Under the pieces are notes generated by a model that did not search any database, was not told where the DNA came from, and saw only the letters and a list, made by a program, of their open reading frames with translations. 64,000 bases of DNA from Amnibacterium kyonggiense (GTDB lineage Bacteria; Actinomycetota; Actinomycetes; Actinomycetales; Microbacteriaceae): contig NZ_SOAM01000001.1 in NCBI RefSeq assembly GCF_004364555.1, positions 1-64,000 of the forward strand. The letters are read 5' to 3'. Positions 57,327 through 64,000 of this stretch are shown here, piece by piece; position 1 is the stretch's first letter, and each line of letters opens with the position of its first letter. A program made the position numbers and the translations under genes.

Positions 57327-59444
57327 TCAGGCGCCTGCGGTCTGCGACCCGGAGGTCAGGTCGTAGACGGTGACGCCGCCGATGGTCGTCGCCGTGAAGT
57401 GGTCCTCCACCCAGGCGGCGATCTCGGAGGAGGCGCTGGATCCGCCGTTCGACCGGCCGATCCCGCCGCTGCCGATGAAGTAGTGGATCCGCCCGTCCGC
57501 GACGTACTCCTCGAACTGCGCCAGGGTCGGCGACGGGTCGCTGCCGTTGAAGCCGCCGATCGGCATCACGGACTCGCCCGACGCCAGCTGGTACGACGCC
57601 GCGTTCTGCGAGCCGACGGCGGCCGCCGCCCAGGTGTAGGAGGAGGCGTTCGACTGCAGCGCCTGCACGAGGGCCGAGGAGACGGAGACGTCGCCGCCGA
57701 GCAGCCCGCCGGCACCGCCCCGGGCGAAGCCGCCGCCGAAGCCGCCCTGGGTCCCGGTGCCGCCGCCGAACCCGCCCTGCGTGCCCGTCTGACCACCGAA
57801 CCCGCCCTGCGTGCCCGTACCCGTGCCACCGCCGAAGCCGAAGCCCCGCTGTGCGCCGCCGAAGGCGCCCTGCTGACCGAAGCCCTGGCGCATCCCGCCG
57901 AACCCGCCGCCGCGCCCACCGAACCCCGCGGCGACGGCCGGGCCCGCGGTCGGGAGGGAGCCCGTGTGCGCCGTGAGCGCGGTGTTGACGGACCACGCCA
58001 TGGGGGCGGTGAGCGCCGCGACGAGGGCGGCGACGACGGCGATCGGGGCGAACGCCCGGACGACGGGCAGCGCGATCAGCGCGACGGCGGCGAGGACGCC
58101 GGCCATCACGACGACCACCCGAAGCCACGGCAGGAAGCTCGACGCCTGCGCCATCAGCACCACCGTCCACCAGGTCGTGCCGAGCACGACGACCGCGGCG
58201 ACGATCCGCGCCCACAGCGCGACCCGCCGCTGCCACAGCAGCCAGGCGCCGGCGCCGACCAGCCCGCCGATCGCCGGGGCCAGGGCGACCGAGTAGTAGG
58301 GGTGGATGATGCCCGCGCCGAAGCTGAAGGCGAGGCCGGTCACCACGAGCGTGCCGCCGAGCAGCAGGACCGTGACGCGCGCGCCGTCGGTGCGCGGCCG
58401 GCGCCACAGCACGACGAGGCCGACCACGAGGAGCGCGAGCGCAGCCGGGAGCAGCCAGGCGATCTGGGTGCCGAACTCGCCCGAGAAGAGGCGGCCGATG
58501 CCGGTCTCGCCCCACATGCCGCCACCGGCGCGCGCGGTGCCGCCGCCGGTCACGGAGCCCGTCTCGTTGCCGGTCAGGCGCCCGAGCCCGTTGTAGCCGA
58601 AGGTGAGCTCCAGGAAGCTGTTGTCCTGCGACCCGCCGATGTACGGGCGCATGCTCGCGGGCACCAGCGTGACGATGGCGACCCACCAGCCGGCCGAGAG
58701 GATCAGGGTGCCGAGTGCGCCGAACAGGTGCGCGAACCGGATGCCGAGCCGACGCGGGGACGCGACGAGGTAGACGCCGACGAGCACGGGGAGGATCAGG
58801 AACGCCTGCAGCTGCTTCGTGAGGAAGGCGAAGCCGACGGCGACGCCGGCCCAGAGCACCCAGCGGGCGCGGCCGTCCTCCACGCCGCGCACGGTCAGGT
58901 ACGTCGCCAGCGTGACCAGCAGCACCAGCAGCGCGTCCGGGTTGTTGAACCGGAACATCAGGGTCGCGACCGGCGTGAGCGCGGTGACCGCGCCGGCGAT
59001 GAGCCCTGCCTGCGGCGAGAGGTGCCGCCGCACGAGGGCGTAGACGAGGGCGACGGTGAGCACGCCCATGATCGCCTCCGGCAGCAGGATGCTGAAGGAC
59101 GAGAGCCCGAACAGCCGGACGGAGAGCGCCATCACCCAGAGGGAAGCGGGCGGCTTGTCGACGGTGATCGAGTTCCCCGCATCCGAGGAGCCGTAGAGGA
59201 ACGCCTCCCAGTTCGAGGCGCCCGCCTGCACCGCGGCCGAGTAGAAGGCGTTCGCCCACCCGTTCGCGGAGAGGTTCCAGAGGTAGAGCAGCGCGGTGAG
59301 CAGCAGGAGGCCGAGGAAGGCCGGCCGCACCCAGGCGGCGTCCGTCGCCCGGCCGCGCCAGAGCGCCGCCGGCGCGGCGCGGAGGCGCGAGCCGAAGCCG
59401 GCCGCGGCGCCGCCCGAGGTGGTCGGGGTGGTGGTCGTGGTCAT
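57327..59444 (-). CDS. GT39-type glycosyltransferase with Gly-rich repeat insert
   Basis: A 705-residue membrane protein of the ArnT/PMT (GT-C) superfamily. About 11 membrane helices occupy residues 40-500; the catalytic-type acidic loop SANGWANAFYSAAVQAG and TVDKPPASLW are visible. After the last helix comes a Gly/Phe/Gln-rich region (about 515-600) with repeats of GTQGGFGG, then a soluble extracytosolic domain. It overlaps the GT2 gene by 4 bp, so sugar is probably supplied as a polyprenyl phosphate by that partner. The acceptor is unknown. Confidence 0.87.
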   Translation of the reverse strand: MTTTTTPTTSGGAAAGFGSRLRAAPAALWRGRATDAAWVRPAFLGLLLLTALLYLWNLSANGWANAFYSAAVQAGASNWEAFLYGSSDAGNSITVDKPPASLWVMALSVRLFGLSSFSILLPEAIMGVLTVALVYALVRRHLSPQAGLIAGAVTALTPVATLMFRFNNPDALLVLLVTLATYLTVRGVEDGRARWVLWAGVAVGFAFLTKQLQAFLILPVLVGVYLVASPRRLGIRFAHLFGALGTLILSAGWWVAIVTLVPASMRPYIGGSQDNSFLELTFGYNGLGRLTGNETGSVTGGGTARAGGGMWGETGIGRLFSGEFGTQIAWLLPAALALLVVGLVVLWRRPRTDGARVTVLLLGGTLVVTGLAFSFGAGIIHPYYSVALAPAIGGLVGAGAWLLWQRRVALWARIVAAVVVLGTTWWTVVLMAQASSFLPWLRVVVVMAGVLAAVALIALPVVRAFAPIAVVAALVAALTAPMAWSVNTALTAHTGSLPTAGPAVAAGFGGRGGGFGGMRQGFGQQGAFGGAQRGFGFGGGTGTGTQGGFGGQTGTQGGFGGGTGTQGGFGGGFARGGAGGLLGGDVSVSSALVQALQSNASSYTWAAAAVGSQNAASYQLASGESVMPIGGFNGSDPSPTLAQFEEYVADGRIHYFIGSGGIGRSNGGSSASSEIAAWVEDHFTATTIGGVTVYDLTSGSQTAGA

Positions 59445-60694
59445 TTCGTGAGCTCCATCGGGGTCTCGGTGGGACGGGGCGTCGCGCGGCGGCGCGACGA
59501 GTCGGGGGCGACGCGGCGGGTGCGGAAGACCCAGCCGCGCAGCAGCACGAACCGGAGGACGGTCGCGACGAGGTTCGCAGCGGTGAGCACGAGGATCTCC
59601 GTCAGCGCGGAGGCCCGCGGTTCGGTCGCATGCAGGGCCACCAGCGAGCCGGAGGTGATCCCCCACGCGATGCCGAACACGACGAGGCCCTGCAGGTGGT
59701 GCCGGACGACGCCGAGCCGGCCGGTGACGCCGAACGTGAACCACCGGTTCGCCCAGGTGTTGCCGACCGCCGTCAGCAGCAGGGCGAGGAAGTTCGCCGC
59801 CTGGGCGCCGACGAGCAGGCGGAGCACGAAGAACAGCAGCGCGTAGGCGACGGTGGAGGCGCCGCCGACGACGGCGAAGCGGATCACCTGGCTGCGGAAG
59901 CTCGGCCGGGCCGCCGGTGCGAGCGGGCGGCGCCCCAGCTCCTCCGCCACGGCCTCGACCGGCAGCCGGTGCCGCGAGAGGTCGCCGACGAGCCGCACGA
60001 TGCCGCGCAGGTCGTCCTTCGCCGTGCGCACGATGTCCACCCGGCTGTCCGGGTCGTCCTGCCAGTCGACCGGGACCTCGTGGATGCGGAGGCCGGAGCG
60101 CTCCGCGAGCACCAGCAGCTCCGTGTCGAAGAACCAGGCGTCGTCCCGCACGAGCGGCAGGAGGCGGTCGGCCGAGGCCTTCGTGATGGCCTTGAACCCG
60201 CACTGCGCGTCGGAGAAGGACGTCGCGAGGACGGTCTTGACGATGCCGTTGTAGGACCGCGAGATGAACTCGCGCTTCGTCCCCCGAACGACTCGGCTCC
60301 CCCGGCTGAGCCGCGTCCCGATCGCGAGGTCCGAATGGCCGGACAGCAGGGGCGCGAGCAGCGGCGACAGTCCGGCCAGGTCGGTGGACAGGTCGACGTC
60401 GAGGTAGGCGAGCACGCGGGCGTGCGACGCCGACCAGGCGGTGCGCAGCGCGAGCCCGCGACCCTTCCGGTCGAGGTGGACCGCGACGACGTCGGGGAGG
60501 CTCGCCGCGAGGCCCTCCGCGAACGACCAGGTCGCGTCGGTACTGGCGTTGTCGACGATGGTGATGCGCCACGAGACAGGCAGGTGGTCGGTCAGGTAGG
60601 CGTGGAGGCGCCAGACGTGCTCCTGGAGGACGTGGGCCTCGTTGTGGACGGGCACGACGATGTCGACGTCGGGATCCGCTTCGCTCTCGGGCAT
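59441..60694 (-). CDS. GT2 glycosyltransferase fused to GtrA domain
   Basis: A 417-residue protein. Residues 5-240 are a dolichol-phosphate-mannose-synthase-like GT2 domain (VDIVVPVHNEAHVL, DNASTDATW, YLDVDLSTD, QCGFKAI). Residues about 265-390 form a four-helix GtrA membrane domain (IRFAVVGGASTVAYALLFF, GNTWANRWFTFGV). It should make and flip polyprenyl-phosphate sugar for the coupled GT39 enzyme (ATGA overlap). It is the first gene of the pair. Confidence 0.9.
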   Translation of the reverse strand: MPESEADPDVDIVVPVHNEAHVLQEHVWRLHAYLTDHLPVSWRITIVDNASTDATWSFAEGLAASLPDVVAVHLDRKGRGLALRTAWSASHARVLAYLDVDLSTDLAGLSPLLAPLLSGHSDLAIGTRLSRGSRVVRGTKREFISRSYNGIVKTVLATSFSDAQCGFKAITKASADRLLPLVRDDAWFFDTELLVLAERSGLRIHEVPVDWQDDPDSRVDIVRTAKDDLRGIVRLVGDLSRHRLPVEAVAEELGRRPLAPAARPSFRSQVIRFAVVGGASTVAYALLFFVLRLLVGAQAANFLALLLTAVGNTWANRWFTFGVTGRLGVVRHHLQGLVVFGIAWGITSGSLVALHATEPRASALTEILVLTAANLVATVLRFVLLRGWVFRTRRVAPDSSRRRATPRPTETPMELTK

Positions 60695-60816
60695 GCGGAG
60701 CAGGCTCGACGCGCTCCCTCTCCGATTCCTATGACCGGCCGATGAGCGCTCGACGACACCGTTGGAGACCGTTGAGAACGGTCCACCGCGTGCTCGACGG
60801 GGCGGCGCGCAGCGGC

Positions 60817-62673
60817 TCAGACCGGCTGGGCCTCCTCCTCGGCGAGCTGCTCGGCCGCGAGCTTCGCGTAGAGCCCGCCGAGCCGGAGCAGCTCGAGGTG
60901 CGTGCCGCGCTCGACGATGCGGCCGGCGTCGAGCACGAGGATCTCGTCCGCGTCCACCACCGTCGACAGCCGGTGCGCGATCGCGATGGTCGTCCGGCCG
61001 GCGGACGCGGCGTCGAGGGCGTCCTGCACGACCCGCTCCGACATCGAGTCGAGCGCGCTCGTGGCCTCGTCGAGGACCACGACGGGCGGGTTCTTCAGCA
61101 GCACGCGGGCGATCGCGATGCGCTGCTTCTCGCCGCCGGACAGGCGGTAGCCGCGCTCCCCCACGACGGTGTCGTAGCCGTCGGGGAACCGCTCGATCGT
61201 GTCGTGGAGATTCGCGCCGGCCGCAGCCGCGCGGATCTCCTCGTCCGTCGCGTCCGGCTTGGCGTACCGGAGGTTCTCCCGGATCGTCGCGTGGAACAGG
61301 TAGGTCTCCTGGCTCACGATGCCGATCGTGGCGAGCAGCGACTCCTGCTGCAGGTCCTTCACGTCCACGCCCGCGAAGCGCACGGACCCGCTCGTCGCGT
61401 CGTAGAGCCGCGGCACCAGGTAGCCGATCGTCGTCTTCCCGGCGCCCGACGGGCCGACGAGCGCGACGGAGGCCCCCGGCTCGACGGTGAAGGAGACGTC
61501 GCGCAGGATGTCGACGGCCTCCTGTCCGGGCCCGCCGGGGTAGGCGAACCCGACGCCGTCGAACTCGACGCGGCCGAGCGCGGGACCCTGCGGCACCGGC
61601 ACGGCGTCGGCCCGGTCCGTGATCGCGGGCTGCAGGTCGAGGTACTCGAAGATGCGGGCGAACAGCGCCGACGACGTCTGCAGGTCGAGCGCGACCCGCA
61701 GCAGGCCCATCAGCGGCCAGGTCAGCCGCGCCTGGACGGTGGTGAAGGCGACGATCGTGCCCGCCGTGATCGCGACGCCGTTGCTGAGGAGGACGCCGGA
61801 GACGAGGTAGACGACCGCCGGCACGATCAGCAGGAAGATCTGGACCATCGCGAAGAAGCCCTGACCGGACATCTCCTGCCGCACCTGCAGCTGCAGCTGC
61901 TTCCGGCTCTCCGCGGCGTACCGCTCCGTCTCGTGCCGCTGCTGCGTGAAGGCCTTCGCGAGCAGGATGCCGGAGACGGAGAGCGCCTCCTGCGTGATCG
62001 CGGACAGCTCCGACAGCGACTCCTGCGTCTGCGTCGCGATGCGGGCCCGGCGCTGGCCCACCCGCCGCTGCACGACGGCGAGGATCGGCAGCAGCACGAT
62101 CGCGATCAGCGCGAGCTGCCAGCTGAGCAGGAACATCGCGACGAACGCCGCGATCACCGTGACGGTGTTGCCGACCACCGACGAGACCGTGTTCGACAGC
62201 ACGTTCGCGACGCCGCCCACGTCGTTCGCGAGGCGGGACTGGATCACCCCGGTGCGGGTGCGCGTGAAGAACCCGAGCTCCATCTGCTGGAGGCGGGTGA
62301 AGAGGCGCTGCCGGAGGGAGGCGGTCACCCCGTTCCCGATCGTCGCGGTGAGGTAGGTCTGCCCGACGCCGAGCACCTGCGACACGACCCAGATGAGGAC
62401 CATGCCGCCGACGATCTCGGCGAGCCGCGGGAGGTTCGGGCCGCCGCCGGGGAAGAGCCCCTGGTCGAAGGCCTCCTGCGTCAGCAGCGGCGGCGCGACG
62501 GTGAGCCCCGCCGTCACCAGGACGAGGACGATCGTGAGTGCGAGGCGGCCGCGGTAGGGGTGGAAGAGCTCCCGGATGCGCCGCCCGAAGTCGGGGATGC
62601 GCGGCGCCTTCGCGTTCTGCTCGCGCATCGCGGAGGCGTCCTGCCTGGACCCGCGGATCGCCTGCATGCTCAC
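60817..62673 (-). CDS. ABC exporter, fused permease-ATPase
   Basis: A 618-residue half-transporter. Six membrane helices (about 45-330) precede an ATPase domain with Walker A GPSGAGKTT, Q-loop VSQETYLFHATI, signature LSGGEKQRIAIARVLL, Walker B VVVLDEATSALD and H-loop IAHRLSTV. It belongs to the MdlB/MsbA group; function as a homodimer or with another half is possible. A GTG start with TAGCCT 6 nt upstream suggests a leaderless mRNA. The substrate is not evident. Confidence 0.92.
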   Translation of the reverse strand: MSMQAIRGSRQDASAMREQNAKAPRIPDFGRRIRELFHPYRGRLALTIVLVLVTAGLTVAPPLLTQEAFDQGLFPGGGPNLPRLAEIVGGMVLIWVVSQVLGVGQTYLTATIGNGVTASLRQRLFTRLQQMELGFFTRTRTGVIQSRLANDVGGVANVLSNTVSSVVGNTVTVIAAFVAMFLLSWQLALIAIVLLPILAVVQRRVGQRRARIATQTQESLSELSAITQEALSVSGILLAKAFTQQRHETERYAAESRKQLQLQVRQEMSGQGFFAMVQIFLLIVPAVVYLVSGVLLSNGVAITAGTIVAFTTVQARLTWPLMGLLRVALDLQTSSALFARIFEYLDLQPAITDRADAVPVPQGPALGRVEFDGVGFAYPGGPGQEAVDILRDVSFTVEPGASVALVGPSGAGKTTIGYLVPRLYDATSGSVRFAGVDVKDLQQESLLATIGIVSQETYLFHATIRENLRYAKPDATDEEIRAAAAGANLHDTIERFPDGYDTVVGERGYRLSGGEKQRIAIARVLLKNPPVVVLDEATSALDSMSERVVQDALDAASAGRTTIAIAHRLSTVVDADEILVLDAGRIVERGTHLELLRLGGLYAKLAAEQLAEEEAQPV

Positions 62674-62775
62674 CGGGGAAGGCTACGGGCGTCCGCGGGC
62701 GGGACCGTGCGCGTTCTCGGAGCGCGATCAGCCGGGGGACGGGCGACTCGCAGGCCCCGCTCCTACGGTCCGGGC

Positions 62776-63168
62776 ATGAGCGACACCACTCCTGCACCCG
62801 GATCCCGCCTCACCGTCGAGGACGCCGGATCGACCACCGACCCCGCGGACCTCGTCGACGGCGACGCCTCGACCGCGGGCACCACCGGCACCGCGCCGTC
62901 CACGGGCGCGGACGACCTGCCCTCGGCGCCGGGCGCGACGACGAGCGGGCTCTCCTCGCTCGTCGCGGACGACGACTCGATCGGGCACGTCTTCGACCAG
63001 ACGAACGGCGTCGTGGAGGGCATCGACGGCGACTCCGACGGCACGGCGGAGAGCGACGAGCGCAGCGCCGCCGAGCGCGCCGACGAGGACCCTGCCTTCG
63101 AGGCGTTCGCCGATACGGAGACACCGCGCGCCGACGACACGGACGACCCCCGGGTCACCGGCAACTGA
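62776..63168 (+). CDS. Acidic disordered protein
   Basis: A 130-residue protein dominated by D, T, S, A and E, with no hydrophobic core except SSLVADDDSIGHVFDQTNGVV. TACGGT ends 6 nt before the ATG (leaderless). No signal peptide. Probably intrinsically disordered; function unknown. Confidence 0.65.
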   Translation: MSDTTPAPGSRLTVEDAGSTTDPADLVDGDASTAGTTGTAPSTGADDLPSAPGATTSGLSSLVADDDSIGHVFDQTNGVVEGIDGDSDGTAESDERSAAERADEDPAFEAFADTETPRADDTDDPRVTGN

Positions 63169-63202
63169 GCGAGGCGCTGACGCATGCCGCTGCGGGTATG
63201 CG

Positions 63203-63946
63203 TCAGCCGGCTGCCCACAGGATCGCGGCCGAGACGGTCGGCAGGGCTTCGGCGTCCCTCCGGTAGAGGGCGCCGTGGTCCGGCCGGCCCGCGCGATCGG
63301 CGTGCTCGGCGACGTCGTCGAGGAGCGGCCCGACGGCGACGAGGATCGCCGCCGGGGCGACGTCGCCGTACGCGTCGGCGAGGAGCCGGAGCCGGCGACC
63401 GCGTTCCTCAGGCGGGGTCGACCTGCCGTCGACGTTCTCGGGAGCGGTGAGCGGCACGAGCCGGTAGGCGAGGTGCGCCAGATCGCGCACGCGCGGCCCC
63501 GGCGACGCCTGATCGAGGTCGATGACGCCGATGATCCGGTCGCCGTCGACGACGAGGTTGTAGGGCGCGAAGTCGTTCACCGAGATCACCTGGGCCGGCT
63601 CGCGCGTGGGCTGCTGCCAGACCGCACCGGCCGTGTCGAAGTCCGCGCTCGCGTCGTGCAGACGCCGCAGGACCGCCGCGGCCCGCACCAGGAACGCGTC
63701 CGTCCACACGGCCTCCGGGAGCGGGTACGCGGGCACCGAGCCGGGCAGGAACGCGAGCACCTCCCGCCCCTCGTCGTCGAACCCGAACGGCTCCGGCACG
63801 AGGTCGACGCCGCGCGACCGGAGGTGCCGCAGGTAGGCGTGGACGGTCGGCGTCCACGGACCGCCGACGCGGTGCACGTGGTCGCCGATCCGGACCGGGG
63901 CGTTGCTGTTGCCGCCGAGCAGCGACTCGGGGCGGTCCTCGGTCAT
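63203..63946 (-). CDS. Phosphotransferase of the APH/choline kinase fold
   Basis: A 247-residue protein. VNDFAPYNLVVDGDRIIGVIDLDQASPGP is the catalytic and metal loop of aminoglycoside-phosphotransferase-like kinases (usual HGDxxxxNxxxxxx...DxD). Here the HGD is VND, keeping D and N. LPGSVPAYPLPE and LRRLHDASADFD match the substrate lobe. It overlaps the next upstream gene by 4 bp. The substrate is unknown; drug resistance cannot be claimed. Confidence 0.82.
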   Translation of the reverse strand: MTEDRPESLLGGNSNAPVRIGDHVHRVGGPWTPTVHAYLRHLRSRGVDLVPEPFGFDDEGREVLAFLPGSVPAYPLPEAVWTDAFLVRAAAVLRRLHDASADFDTAGAVWQQPTREPAQVISVNDFAPYNLVVDGDRIIGVIDLDQASPGPRVRDLAHLAYRLVPLTAPENVDGRSTPPEERGRRLRLLADAYGDVAPAAILVAVGPLLDDVAEHADRAGRPDHGALYRRDAEALPTVSAAILWAAG

Positions 63947-64000
63947 GCCGGGTCGCGGATCCAGGCCGTCGCGTCCGCGGGCAGCACGCGGTCGGCGCCG
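63943..64000 (-). CDS. 3' end of an upstream gene (cut by window edge)
   Basis: Only the last 18 codons are inside the window, ending ATAWIRDPA and a TGA that overlaps the ATG of the phosphotransferase gene (ATGA). The coupling suggests a shared function. The family cannot be recognised from this piece. Confidence 0.6.
   Translation of the reverse strand, partial: GADRVLPADATAWIRDPA

Noticed and set aside
59441-62797. Single huge minus-strand frame joining the GT2-GtrA gene with sequence over the ABC exporter
   Set aside because: The conserved GT2 part starts at 60694; upstream residues are out of frame with the ABC exporter and have no family features.
63203-63946. Antibiotic resistance by aminoglycoside phosphotransferase
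   Set aside because: Only the general fold is recognisable and the HGD motif is changed to VND; the family is very broad, so no drug substrate can be claimed.

Overview
The window is very GC-rich DNA from an actinobacterium. Family content, dense 4-bp start/stop overlaps and many apparently leaderless genes fit a Microbacteriaceae member (Curtobacterium-like); this placement is inference, since no 16S rRNA or ribosomal gene is present. Three zones are visible: host backbone (1-16.75 kb), a tandem array of two integrated elements (16.75-49.43 kb), and backbone again (49.41-64 kb).

Left backbone. A minus-strand kdp operon (small ORF-kdpF-kdpA-kdpB-kdpC-kdpD, the last cut by the window edge) encodes the inducible high-affinity K+ ATPase and its sensor kinase. 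A 21-bp perfect inverted repeat sits between kdpB and kdpC. Next come a membrane protein, a Ser/Thr kinase fused to a GAF domain, small membrane proteins and a PAP2 phosphatase. Then follows a six-gene minus-strand operon in which all five junctions overlap by 4 bp: tailed membrane protein, ApbE flavin transferase, ferric-reductase-like transmembrane haem protein, NuoF-like NADH/Fe-S protein, 3Cys ferredoxin, second tailed membrane protein. A response regulator and histidine kinase are divergent to it. I read this as a compact NADH-to-membrane electron-transfer system and the most interesting host locus. A second PAP2 protein, a DUF2231 protein and an arsenate-reductase-type phosphatase complete the zone.

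Element array. A tRNA-Ser(GGA) gene at 49.4 kb has its 3' end repeated as a 23-bp identical core at 16,751, 35,453 and 49,412. Element 1 (about 18.7 kb) carries cargo: CYTH-CHAD protein, nuclease, HD protein, lipoproteins, Tat-exported phosphoesterase, SGNH acyltransferase, TMEM175-like channel and a TetR-controlled FAD monooxygenase. At its right end are a replication-relaxation-like protein and a tyrosine integrase whose reading frame crosses the attachment core. Element 2 (about 14 kb) is plasmid- or satellite-like: a zinc-motif recombinase, a ParB-like protein with three phased iterons, small regulators, a PemK/MazF-like toxin module, a HEPN-like protein, two RecA/AAA-type ATPases, coupled small genes, an excisionase-like protein, a Cro/CI-type repressor and an integrase. 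Each element has its own pair of arm-type repeats just inside its ends. Two long near-perfect hairpins (about 33.2 and 37.1 kb) flank the junction between the elements.

Right backbone. The tRNA-Ser and the 4.5S SRP RNA are followed by a saccharopine-dehydrogenase-like protein, a large MalT/LuxR regulator, membrane proteins (DUF7144-like, K+ channel, HdeD-like), a class II glutamine amidotransferase, a coupled pair of glycosyltransferases, an ABC exporter, an acidic protein and an APH-like kinase.

At least 17 starts have a TANNNT box 6-9 nt upstream and no Shine-Dalgarno sequence. I used this to choose several starts.
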